From positions 1 to 21,122 of the forward strand of contig CAYORK010000023.1 in NCBI GenBank assembly GCA_964406345.1: a stretch of DNA of 21,122 nucleotides, in the 5' to 3' direction. The position numbers and the translations under genes were made by a program. Shown piece by piece: positions 14,912 through 21,122 of the stretch (the stretch's first letter is position 1; every line of letters starts with the position of its first letter). Below the pieces are notes generated by a model that ran no database searches, had not been told where the DNA came from, and saw only the letters and a list, made by a program, of their open reading frames with translations. Origin of the DNA: SYAN01 sp964406345 (GTDB taxonomy: Bacteria; Actinomycetota; Actinomycetes; Nanopelagicales; Nanopelagicaceae).

Positions 14912-16047
14912 TTTGCGACGGCCTTTCGCCACAATCTGCCACCGAAGAGGAAGAAGATGATCGAGACCGCGAGGAGCGGAAGGATCATCGCGATGAAGTC
15001 CTTCGCGGAGGCGCCCTCAATCGAATAGCCAAGGATTGGCGGAAAGAGGAAGCCACCGCCCATCACGGCAAGCATCATTAGGGTCGTACCGCCGGGGAAC
15101 TCTGGCGTCTTTCGGGCAACCCAACTCGAGGAGTTGGGGAATATGGGCCCAAGGAACAAACCGGCGGCGATGAGCGCAACGAGTGGAAAGGCGTGGCTTC
15201 CCCAAGAGATTGCCAGTGGTACCGCGGTCAGCGTCACTGCAAAGAGCGCGATCGATTCGGCTGAAGCTCTCGTCGAGAGCCAAACACCAAGGAATCTCCC
15301 CGCAGTGAAGAGAAGATAGAAGACCGAGCTAAAGAGAGTTCCTTGCTCGAGAGTCAATCCCGAGTTGACCGCAACAGTGGGGATCCAGGTACCGATCGAG
15401 TTCTCGACACCGGAGTAGAAGAAGACACCAAGGATCACGAGCAAGAGTGGGATCGGCTTATGGGTGCTCTTGCTCCCCTTCTCTCGTTTAGCAAATCTCC
15501 ACGCGGCATCTGGATAGACCCAAGCCGTCAGCACTGCCGCCATGACGGATCCCATCACGATCCAAGGGATGCGATCTGATCCGAGGATTGCGATAGTCAA
15601 CGGTCCGAGAAGAGCTCCGACTCCGGTCGCCGCACTGACGACATTCATTCGAAAGTGAGAAGCATTCGCAGCTCGCGTGACCAAGAAGAGGAAGGCGATA
15701 CCGATCCCACCTTTCCCGAATCCACCTATTGCAGCAAAGACCGCAATCAGAAGTGGAGTTGGGCTCAAGAAGATCCCTGAGAAGCCGATCAAGCTGAGCA
15801 AGAGCCCGTAGCGGATGAACCAACGTAGGTCTCGCGACTTCCCGAAAGCCTGAACGAAAAGGGTTCCAAGCAATGTGTGAAAGAGATAGATGCCGAAGAT
15901 CACGCCCATGGTGGAGATCGGTACACCGATCTCCTTGGCAAGCCAGGGCACGATCGCACCCCAGCAGGTACTGGTGAATCCCATCAATGTGAAGGAGATG
16001 GTGACCTTTGCGAAGCCGACTTTCGAGAGATCCTTCGGCGCGCTCAC
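14908..16047 (-). CDS. Major facilitator superfamily transporter
   Basis: This 379-residue membrane protein has about 12 hydrophobic segments separated by short loops. A basic loop (AKREKGSKSTHK) lies roughly midway and divides it into two six-helix halves. GRFLGVWLSTRA in the second half and the Gly-rich FGKGGIGIAF in the first half are MFS-like. The pattern loosely recalls sugar/fucose-permease-type MFS members, but I would not name a substrate. I chose GTG 16047, because the TTG at 16068 is a poor start and TAGGGT lies 7 nt before the GTG. It follows cysE by 36 bp on the same strand and could be co-transcribed, which would make sulfur compounds or amino acids possible cargo; that is weak inference. 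Its stop overlaps that of the convergent gene. Confidence 0.85.
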   Translation of the reverse strand: MSAPKDLSKVGFAKVTISFTLMGFTSTCWGAIVPWLAKEIGVPISTMGVIFGIYLFHTLLGTLFVQAFGKSRDLRWFIRYGLLLSLIGFSGIFLSPTPLLIAVFAAIGGFGKGGIGIAFLFLVTRAANASHFRMNVVSAATGVGALLGPLTIAILGSDRIPWIVMGSVMAAVLTAWVYPDAAWRFAKREKGSKSTHKPIPLLLVILGVFFYSGVENSIGTWIPTVAVNSGLTLEQGTLFSSVFYLLFTAGRFLGVWLSTRASAESIALFAVTLTAVPLAISWGSHAFPLVALIAAGLFLGPIFPNSSSWVARKTPEFPGGTTLMMLAVMGGGFLFPPILGYSIEGASAKDFIAMILPLLAVSIIFFLFGGRLWRKAVAN

Positions 16048-16054
16048 GCTCCCA

Positions 16055-16060
16055 ACCCTA
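16055..16060 (-). promoter_or_regulatory. Candidate -10 box before the MFS gene
   Basis: TAGGGT on the minus strand lies 7 nt from the GTG at 16047. GGGAG is only one base from that GTG, too close for a normal ribosome site. A leaderless start is possible, although readthrough from cysE could also serve this gene. Confidence 0.3.
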
Positions 16061-16083
16061 ACAAGCAAGAGTCGAAGTCTGGG

Positions 16084-16605
16084 CTAAATGACGAAAGTTC
16101 CTACGAAATCCTTCTCGGCCTTTGCTGCGACATCGTTCGTCACGATGCTATTCGCACCGATCTTCGCGCCATCACCAACAGTGACCGCGCCCAGGACTCG
16201 AGCCCCTGATCCGATGATGACGCGATTTCCAATCGTCGGATGGCGCTTACCGCGATCTTGCGAGCGCGCCCCAAGCGTCACATCGTGATAGATCATCACA
16301 TCATCACCGATGATCGCCGTCTCGCCGATCACCACTCCCATGCCATGGTCGATGAAGAATCGTCTGCCAATTCGTGCACCTGGATGGATCTCGATTCCCG
16401 TCTGCCTTCGAATGTAGTTGGCATACATCCGCGCAAAGAGCCGAAGTCGATGATTCCACATCCAATGCGAGACTCGATGCGCCCAGAGTGCATGCAATCC
16501 CGGATAGGTGAGGAAGACTTCCAGGCGATTTCGAGCAGCTGGATCCCTCTCGAGGGCGTTATCGATCTCCTCGAGGAGGCGAGAGAGCATGGGAATCTTC
16601 TTCAT
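16084..16605 (-). CDS. cysE: Serine O-acetyltransferase, short form
   Basis: This enzyme makes O-acetylserine from serine and acetyl-CoA, the first step of cysteine synthesis, in the cytoplasm. At 173 residues it is a short-form CysE: a helical N-terminus (1-70) followed by a left-handed beta-helix of hexapeptide repeats. The catalytic histidine is H87 in FIDHGMG, with E72 of IEIHPGA at the acidic partner position, as in many Gram-positive enzymes. GETAIIGDDVMIYHDVTLG and KRHPTIGNRVIIGSGARVLG are classic. The end departs from the usual GxPAKVV and stops in DFVGTFVI. The final residue is isoleucine, the residue that docks into CysK in cysteine synthase complexes. It lies 11 bp behind cysK. Confidence 0.95.
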   Translation of the reverse strand: MKKIPMLSRLLEEIDNALERDPAARNRLEVFLTYPGLHALWAHRVSHWMWNHRLRLFARMYANYIRRQTGIEIHPGARIGRRFFIDHGMGVVIGETAIIGDDVMIYHDVTLGARSQDRGKRHPTIGNRVIIGSGARVLGAVTVGDGAKIGANSIVTNDVAAKAEKDFVGTFVI

Positions 16606-16616
16606 CTCTTACTTCT

Positions 16617-17546
16617 TCACTGATCCATCAAATCCTTGTAGAGGATGGTGGAGAGATATCGCTCACCGAAGGATGGAATGATCACGACGATGGTCTTACC
16701 TGCCATCTCAGCCCGCTTCGCTACCTGTAGTGCAGCCCAGAGCGCTGCACCCGCCGAGATACCTGCGAGAATGCCCTCTTCTGCCGCAGCTCGGCGAGCA
16801 AATGCGACTGCATCATCGGCCTCAACATCGATAACTTCGTCGTAGATCTTGGTATCGAGAATCGGCGGGACGAAGTTGGGTCCGATTCCTTGGATGGGGT
16901 GGCCGCTGGGCTTGCCGCCATTGAGGATCGGTGATGCTGCTGGTTCGACGGCGAAGATCTTGATCGAAGGCTTTCGCTCCTTCAGTACCTGTCCGATGCC
17001 TGTGATGGTTCCGCCAGTTCCGATACCAGCGACGATCGCATCGACTGTGCCGTCGGTATCGCGCCAGATCTCCTCTGCGGTGGTCTTGCGGTGGATCTCG
17101 GGGTTGGCCTCGTTCTCAAATTGACGCACGAGGACTGCTCCCTCGCGTCCCAACTCTTCGGCCTTCGCGATTGCACCCTTCATACCTTCAGCCGCGGGAG
17201 TGAGGACGAGTTCGGCACCGAATGCACGAAGAAGCGCTCGACGCTCCTTCGACATCGAATCGGGCATCGTAAGGATCGTCTTGTAGCCACGAGCGGCTCC
17301 GACCATCGCGAGTGCGATTCCAGTGTTGCCTGATGTCGCCTCGACGATCGTGCCACCAGGCTTCAATTGCCCACTCTTTTCGGCGGCATCGACCATCGCA
17401 ATACCAATGCGGTCCTTGACTGTGCTGGTGGGGTTATAGAACTCCAACTTCGCAAGGACAGTTGCTCCTGCACCATCGGTCATCCGGTTGAGTCGGACCA
17501 GCGGGGTGTTTCCAAAGATCTCAGTGATGTCGTTGTAAACCTTCAT
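16617..17546 (-). CDS. cysK: Cysteine synthase (O-acetylserine sulfhydrylase)
   Basis: This PLP enzyme converts O-acetylserine and sulfide to cysteine. The 309-residue product shows the PLP lysine K44 in NPTSTVKDR, the substrate loop TSGNTG (71-76), the phosphate loop GIGTGGT (174-180) and the late PSFGERYLST. FAVEPAASPILNGG and GIGPNFVP are typical of CysK rather than cystathionine beta-synthase. I chose ATG 17546, which has GAGAGAG about 8 nt upstream; a longer reading to 17570 adds eight residues unlike the family. It is the first gene of the cysK-cysE pair, so enzyme and acetyl donor are made together. Confidence 0.95.
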   Translation of the reverse strand: MKVYNDITEIFGNTPLVRLNRMTDGAGATVLAKLEFYNPTSTVKDRIGIAMVDAAEKSGQLKPGGTIVEATSGNTGIALAMVGAARGYKTILTMPDSMSKERRALLRAFGAELVLTPAAEGMKGAIAKAEELGREGAVLVRQFENEANPEIHRKTTAEEIWRDTDGTVDAIVAGIGTGGTITGIGQVLKERKPSIKIFAVEPAASPILNGGKPSGHPIQGIGPNFVPPILDTKIYDEVIDVEADDAVAFARRAAAEEGILAGISAGAALWAALQVAKRAEMAGKTIVVIIPSFGERYLSTILYKDLMDQ

Positions 17547-17858
17547 AGCTAACTCTCTCTTCTCGTTCAATTCCTCTTAGGTGGATCTCTCTTTTGAAAA
17601 CAGCAGATCTTCATTGCAGCAATTCATATGACCCACACGCCACGCGATCTCAATCGATCAAGACTCAGTCAAGTCCTCATCAAGGGATGGGCGAGCGCTA
17701 GGTCTACAGGACTAGCAACAAGCGGCTGTGCCGACGCGACCGAAGTCGATGATGCGACGTCGCGTGAAATACCAAGTCGGCAGAGCGAACATGCGCATAT
17801 TCTCGCGGGAGAAGTTCCTTTTTGCCACTCGCGAATCGTTCGCAACTGGATAGGGCTC
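17547..17858. other. 312-bp gene-free region between nadE and cysK, with small palindrome
   Basis: No coding sequence is convincing here. It must hold the cysK promoter on the minus strand. A possible pair is TTGAGA then TCATAT about 16 bp later (near 17630-17655), but it is weak. ATTGCAGCAAT (17613-17623) is a 5+1+5 palindrome close to that site and could be an operator. GCGAA/TTCGC near 17830-17842 forms a small hairpin just after the nadE stop, without a T-run. No tRNA-like cloverleaf was found. Confidence 0.35.
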
Positions 17859-19586
17859 CTAGAGCTGCTCTCTCCAGGAAGAGGTCAGCGGCAATCTTCG
17901 ATCCTTACCGAATGCGAGATTCGAGACCTTCGTGCCCGGTGGATACTGTCGTCGCTTGTACTCGGCCCGATCGACGAGGGTGATGACACGGACCGCCAAC
18001 TCCTTGGCAAACCCGGCCGCAGTGATCGCATCGATCGATCCATTGGCCTCGATGTAGATGCCGAGTATCTGATCGAGGATCGGATAGGGCGGCAATGAAT
18101 CGCTATCGCGCTGATCGGGCCGTAACTCTGCACTCGGTTCCTTGGTGATCGAGTTGGAAGGTATCGGTGGGACGGCCCCTTCGACCTCGGCGTAGCGATT
18201 ACGCCACTTAGCCAGTCGCCAAACATCACCCTTGAAGATGTCCTTGATCGGCGCGAACCCACCAACTGCATCGCCGTAGAGGGTGGAGTATCCGACCGCC
18301 AACTCCGATTTGTTCCCAGTCGCAAGTACGAGGTGACCATTTTGATTTGAGAATCCCATCAAGGTCGTGCCCCGAACCCTTGCCTGGACATTCTCTTCTG
18401 CGAGTCCTGTCATTTCCACCGCTGCGAGGAAGGCATCGACCATCGGTTGGATCGCAACCACGTTGAAGTGAATGCCTAAATTGATCGCCAATTGCTTCGC
18501 ATCCTCGAGCGAATGTTCCGAGGAATACTTACTTGGCATCGCTACCCCATAGACATGTTCTGCGCCTAAGGCATCGACAGCAAGCGCTGCAACGAGCGCT
18601 GAATCGATCCCGCCTGAGAGACCGAGGATCACCGATTGGAAACCGTTCTTGGCAACATAATCTCGAAGGCCCATCACCAGCGCTGACCAGACCTCTGCCT
18701 CGTCCTCAAGGCGCGATGCGATCCCAGGTATCAACTTCTCATAGGGCGGAAGAGGTCCATCGGTAAGGACTAGGTCAGGAAGTGCCGAATTCGCCTTCAC
18801 ATCCAGGTCGACGACCATCAAGCCATCTTCGAATTGTGGTGCCCTTGCGACAAGGCGCCCCGCTGCATCGACGACGATTGAGTCACCGTCGAAGACCAAA
18901 TCGTCTTGACCGCCCGTCATGTTGACGTAGCAAAGTGGTGCTCCCATCTGCATCGCCCGCCGAGAGACAAGCGCCAATCTCTGATCATCCTTATCTCGCT
19001 CGTACGGCGAACCGTTGATCACGGCAAGGACTCCAGGGCTTCTGGTGGCGAGTTCTGCCATCGCTTCACCCTCTTGCCAGATGTCTTCGCAGATCGCGAT
19101 CGCGACATCGACTCCACAATGTCGGAAGATCAGACTCGTCCCGCCTGGAGTGAAATTGCGGTACTCATCGAAGACGCCGTAGTTCGGAAGGTGACGCTTC
19201 GTGTAACGAGCCTTGACCTCACCACGATGGATGATGGCGGCGCGATTGAGCGCCGAACTCTTGCCGGCCTCTTGCGAGCCGTGGTCGAGATAACCAAGGA
19301 CGATCGCCATCTCGCCGAAGCCGGCATCCTGAAGTGTTAGTGCGAGAGTCTCGACAGTGCGAGCGGAACTCTCTTGGAGCGTGAGGCGGTGAGCGAGGTC
19401 TTCAATCGGATACCCCGTGATCACCATTTCCGGGAAGAGGACGAGGTGGGCCCCCATCGATTGAGCCTTCGCTGCGTACTCCATGACCAGAGCGCTATTG
19501 AATGGGATGTCACCAAGACGAGGGTTGATCTGTGCGAGCGCTACTCGTAGTTGCGTGATCGCAGCCGTACCTGATTGGCTCGTCAT
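17859..19586 (-). CDS. nadE: Glutamine-dependent NAD+ synthetase
   Basis: This enzyme makes NAD+ from nicotinate adenine dinucleotide, ATP and glutamine. The 575-residue protein joins an N-terminal nitrilase-type glutaminase domain (about 12-270) to a C-terminal ATP-pyrophosphatase synthetase domain (about 290-575). The glutaminase triad is complete: E53 (LFPEMVITGYP), K130 (YTKRHLPNYGVFDE) and C166 (AICEDIW). The synthetase P-loop is SGGIDS (324-329), followed by ATGNKSELAVGYSTLYGD. The length fits shorter two-domain NadE proteins rather than the roughly 680-residue mycobacterial form. No ribosome site precedes the ATG; TACTCT lies 7 nt upstream, hinting at a leaderless mRNA. It is divergent from panB. 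Confidence 0.96.
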   Translation of the reverse strand: MTSQSGTAAITQLRVALAQINPRLGDIPFNSALVMEYAAKAQSMGAHLVLFPEMVITGYPIEDLAHRLTLQESSARTVETLALTLQDAGFGEMAIVLGYLDHGSQEAGKSSALNRAAIIHRGEVKARYTKRHLPNYGVFDEYRNFTPGGTSLIFRHCGVDVAIAICEDIWQEGEAMAELATRSPGVLAVINGSPYERDKDDQRLALVSRRAMQMGAPLCYVNMTGGQDDLVFDGDSIVVDAAGRLVARAPQFEDGLMVVDLDVKANSALPDLVLTDGPLPPYEKLIPGIASRLEDEAEVWSALVMGLRDYVAKNGFQSVILGLSGGIDSALVAALAVDALGAEHVYGVAMPSKYSSEHSLEDAKQLAINLGIHFNVVAIQPMVDAFLAAVEMTGLAEENVQARVRGTTLMGFSNQNGHLVLATGNKSELAVGYSTLYGDAVGGFAPIKDIFKGDVWRLAKWRNRYAEVEGAVPPIPSNSITKEPSAELRPDQRDSDSLPPYPILDQILGIYIEANGSIDAITAAGFAKELAVRVITLVDRAEYKRRQYPPGTKVSNLAFGKDRRLPLTSSWREQL

Positions 19587-19603
19587 GGCTACGAGAGTAC
19601 TAT
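19575..19603 (+). promoter_or_regulatory. Candidate panB promoter
   Basis: TTGGCT (19575-19580), a 17-bp spacer and TACTAT (19598-19603) match the -35/-10 pattern at four of six positions each. The start would be near 19610, giving a leader of about 49 nt. The -35 and spacer lie across the nadE start codon. Confidence 0.4.
19594..19599 (-). promoter_or_regulatory. Candidate nadE -10 box (leaderless), overlapping the panB -10
   Basis: TACTCT on the minus strand is 7 nt before the nadE ATG. It shares two bases (19598-19599) with the panB -10 candidate on the other strand. No clear -35 is visible. Confidence 0.35.
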
Positions 19604-19658
19604 CTTCACGCCGACCAACACCCGGGGACCATCACTGGCCTCGAGGGAAAAGGAAGTC

Positions 19659-20471
19659 ATGAGCAACTACCCTGCCAATCGACGGGTCACGATCAACGAC
19701 CTCGCTCGCTTCAAAGCCGAAAAGATGCGCTTCTCCGCTTTGACCGCCTATGACGCTCTTACTGCCGCCATCTTCGATGAGGCGGAGATTCCCGTGCTCC
19801 TCGTCGGCGACTCAGCGGGAAACAATTTCCTAGGTGCGGTCGACACCATCCCCGTGACGATGGACGAGATGATCCCCCTTGCACGTGCCGTGGTTCGTGG
19901 CTCAAAGCGATCGATGGTGATTGCTGACATGCCCTTTGGTTCTTATGAGAGATCCGATGATCAAGCTCTCGAGAATGCCATTCGCTTTCTCAAAGAAGCA
20001 GGGGTACACGGCATCAAGTTAGAAGGTGGTGTACGAGTGCGTTCGCAAGTGCAGGCCCTGACCAAGGCTGGGATCGCAGTGATGGGGCACATCGGACTGA
20101 CCCCGCAATCGGTCAACGCCCTCGGCGGATATCGAGTCCAAGGTCGCGGCGAGAGTGGCAAAGAGGTGATCGCCGATGCCCTTGCCCTCCAAGAGGCCGG
20201 CGTCTTCGCAGTCGTCCTCGAGATGGTTCCAGCGGAGTTGGCCGCAGAGATCACGGCGACCCTTGATATTCCAACGATAGGCATCGGGGCCGGTGCCGGA
20301 TGCGACGGGCAGATCTTGGTTTGGACCGATCTTTTGGGTCTTACCGCCAAACCCCCTCGTTTTGCCCCGAAATACCTCGATCTTCGCGCCCTGATGAGCG
20401 AGGCGGTTGTGAAGTGGCGAAGCGATGTGTCATCGGGCCGTTTTCCTAGCGAAGAACACTCGTTTCATTGA
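19659..20471 (+). CDS. panB: 3-methyl-2-oxobutanoate hydroxymethyltransferase
   Basis: This enzyme transfers a hydroxymethyl group from methylene-tetrahydrofolate to ketoisovalerate, the first committed step of pantothenate synthesis. The 270-residue TIM barrel carries ALTAYDALTA (27-36), the metal ligand D51 in VGDSAGN, D90 in ADMPFGSY, K120 and E122 in IKLEGG, GHIGLTPQSVNALGGYRVQG (143-162), and E188 in LEMVPAEL. IGIGAGAGCDGQILVWTD closes the barrel. I chose ATG 19659, which has AAAAGGAAG immediately upstream and yields a normal family length; a reading from 19575 would overlap nadE and its promoter. No obvious terminator follows; it is the last gene before the AT-tract region. Confidence 0.96.
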   Translation: MSNYPANRRVTINDLARFKAEKMRFSALTAYDALTAAIFDEAEIPVLLVGDSAGNNFLGAVDTIPVTMDEMIPLARAVVRGSKRSMVIADMPFGSYERSDDQALENAIRFLKEAGVHGIKLEGGVRVRSQVQALTKAGIAVMGHIGLTPQSVNALGGYRVQGRGESGKEVIADALALQEAGVFAVVLEMVPAELAAEITATLDIPTIGIGAGAGCDGQILVWTDLLGLTAKPPRFAPKYLDLRALMSEAVVKWRSDVSSGRFPSEEHSFH

Positions 20472-20580
20472 TCTCGACCCACCCCTAGACCTCAGCCACT
20501 TTGTGTAGGTGCGAGCGACCGGTGATGGGACGTCGTCGGACGAGTGCAATTTCAACGTCGAAATTCTGGATTTCGGGGTC

Positions 20581-20706
20581 AAAATCGGGTCGAAAATCGA
20601 AATTTTTTCAAATTTTTTTTAGGCTGTTTTTAAGGCCTTTCACGCGCAAAAGTCGACTTTCCAAAAGGCCGAAAAAACCTTGATAAATAAGGGTTTTCGA
20701 CGTTTT
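20581..20706. other. Helically phased A/T tracts, predicted curved DNA
   Basis: Runs of 3-8 A or T are centred near 20582, 20594, 20604, 20615, 20629, 20639, 20649, 20659, 20664, 20674, 20695 and 20704. Most steps are 9-12 bp, close to the helical repeat, over about 120 bp. Phased A-tracts of this kind normally bend DNA strongly. The centres are estimates by eye. Confidence 0.5.
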
Positions 20707-20817
20707 CTGTAGTGAGAACATAAGTTGGGACGAAATCGTGGATGCGACACGCCCGCCAGTGAATCTTGCAATGTGCTAGAAAAATTCCGCGCGAACTGAC
20801 ACGCTTTGCCGTGAACA

Positions 20818-20838
20818 GGTCCGGTGACGGATCGGACC
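20818..20838 (+). promoter_or_regulatory. 5'-UTR hairpin before the H1-like gene ribosome site
   Basis: GGTCCG (20818-20823) and CGGACC (20833-20838) form a 6-bp GC-rich stem with a 9-nt loop. It ends 8 nt before the AGGAGA ribosome site (20847-20852) and 19 nt before the GTG start. It may affect translation or mRNA stability. Confidence 0.45.
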
Positions 20839-20857
20839 ATTCTGATAGGAGAACCAC

Positions 20858-21106
20858 GTGGCTGCAAAGCGTCGTAAGAAGGCTGCTGCTAAGACTGCAG
20901 CGCCAAAGCGCCGTCGCAAGAAGGCTGCCGTCAAGGCTGCTGCTCCAAAGCGTCGTCGTAAGAAGGCTGCTGCTAAGACTGCAGCGCCAAAGCGTCGTCG
21001 TAAGAAGGCTGCTGCTAAGGCTGCAGCTCCAAAGAAGCGCCGCAAGAAGGCTGCTGCTAAGAAGGCAGCTCCAAAGCGCCGCAAGAAGGCTGCTAAGAAG
21101 AAGTAA
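20858..21106 (+). CDS. Small histone H1-like basic protein made of KRRRKKAAAK-type repeats
   Basis: This 82-residue protein consists almost only of Lys, Arg, Ala and Pro, with two Thr and one Val. After MAAKRRKKAAAKTAA come four 14-residue units of the form PKRRRKKAAxKxAA and a partial fifth ending in KKAAKKK. The composition matches the C-terminal tails of linker histone H1 and of mycobacterial HU, and stand-alone bacterial H1-like proteins such as chlamydial Hc proteins. It probably binds nucleic acid non-specifically, compacting the nucleoid or binding rRNA; it has no folded HU domain. The GTG start has AGGAGA six bases upstream and ends in TAA. No rare-codon or frame problem is visible. 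Whether it acts on DNA or RNA cannot be told. Confidence 0.88.
   Translation: MAAKRRKKAAAKTAAPKRRRKKAAVKAAAPKRRRKKAAAKTAAPKRRRKKAAAKAAAPKKRRKKAAAKKAAPKRRKKAAKKK
20903..21103 (+). repeat. In-frame 42-bp tandem repeats within the H1-like gene
   Basis: Units begin at the proline codon at 20903, 20945, 20987, 21029 and 21071 (partial). Neighbouring copies differ by few bases; for example AAGAAGGCTGCTGCTAAG recurs several times. Each unit encodes one 14-residue basic repeat. Copy number could change by slippage or recombination without losing frame. Confidence 0.85.
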
Positions 21107-21122
21107 GCCTGCGCTTTATCGG

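Larger units (their letters stand above)
20472..20857. other. 386-bp gene-free, AT-tract-rich region upstream of the H1-like gene
   Basis: No credible protein is encoded. The T-runs at 20603-20608 and 20613-20620 are not preceded by a GC-rich stem, so they do not form a standard panB terminator. GGCCTTT (20634-20640) and AAAGGCC (20664-20670) are a 7-bp inverted repeat 23 nt apart. CGAAAA (20670-20675) and TTTTCG (20694-20699), with inner CCTT/AAGG, form an imperfect hairpin. TTGATA (20680-20685) resembles a -35, but no good -10 follows at 17 bp. The region probably contains the H1-like promoter, a leader and possibly a structured RNA. Confidence 0.4.

Noticed and set aside
17620..17858. Possible tRNA or small RNA between nadE and cysK
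   Set aside because: No cloverleaf, no TTCGA-type T-loop in correct position and no terminator found on either strand.
17628..18098. Plus-strand open frame of 156 codons
   Set aside because: Mostly antisense to the end of nadE; no ribosome site and no recognisable protein pattern.
20603..20620. T-runs as a panB rho-independent terminator
   Set aside because: No GC-rich stem directly precedes them; they fit better as part of the phased A/T tracts.
20501..20683. Plus-strand open frame of 60 codons in the gene-free region
   Set aside because: Composition follows the A/T tracts and there is no ribosome site; no conserved pattern seen.
20903..21103. Regular 42-bp repeats, CRISPR-like at first sight
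   Set aside because: Repeats are contiguous with no spacers, in frame, and encode the basic 14-residue units of the H1-like protein.

Overview
The window looks like a piece of an actinobacterial chromosome. By eye it is about 53-55% GC and densely packed, with short gaps and many 1-4 bp start/stop overlaps. The actinobacterial reading rests on four things: a mycothiol-type (MDMPI-like) metalloprotein at 14294; several genes that lack a usable Shine-Dalgarno but have a -10-like TAnnnT box 6-7 nt before the start codon, as in leaderless mRNAs; a glutamine-dependent NadE divergent from PanB; and a tiny Lys/Arg/Ala/Pro-repeat H1-like protein. The two-cysteine C-terminal tail of the secreted protein at 12421-14124 resembles tails I recall from freshwater acI/Nanopelagicales genomes, but that is memory and not a search result. 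There is no phage, transposase, integrase, CRISPR array, rRNA or tRNA that I can see.

Positions 1-12311 look like a peptide/amino-acid acquisition region, almost all on the minus strand. Read in transcription order it holds an old-yellow-enzyme flavoprotein, a DUF885 HExxH metallopeptidase-like protein coupled to an NTF2-like protein, and an M24 Xaa-Pro-type aminopeptidase. These are followed by a complete Opp/Dpp peptide importer (binding protein, two permeases, two ATPases) whose last gene overlaps a metal-dependent amidohydrolase. A truncated dihydrodipicolinate-synthase-family gene converges on the amidohydrolase from the left edge. I infer that the importer brings in peptides and that the peptidases and amidohydrolase process them in the cytoplasm. 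The importer operon has a compact control region (7567-7764) with a promoter-like element, an imperfect 17-bp inverted repeat and an 11-bp-period direct repeat.

Positions 12421-16605 are a mixed middle section: a 567-residue secreted protein with a Lys-rich two-cysteine tail, a perfect 18-bp palindrome, an MDMPI-like protein, an MFS transporter converging on it, and cysE.

Positions 16617-20471 carry core metabolism: cysK-cysE (cysteine synthesis), nadE (NAD synthesis) and divergent panB (pantothenate). The nadE and panB -10 boxes appear to overlap.

Positions 20472-20857 form a gene-free, AT-tract-rich stretch that looks helically phased. It precedes the H1-like gene at 20858-21106, which is built of 42-bp tandem repeats.

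The least-explained items are the secreted protein with its tail, the control sites of the peptide operon, the leaderless-start pattern, and the H1-like gene with its curved upstream DNA.
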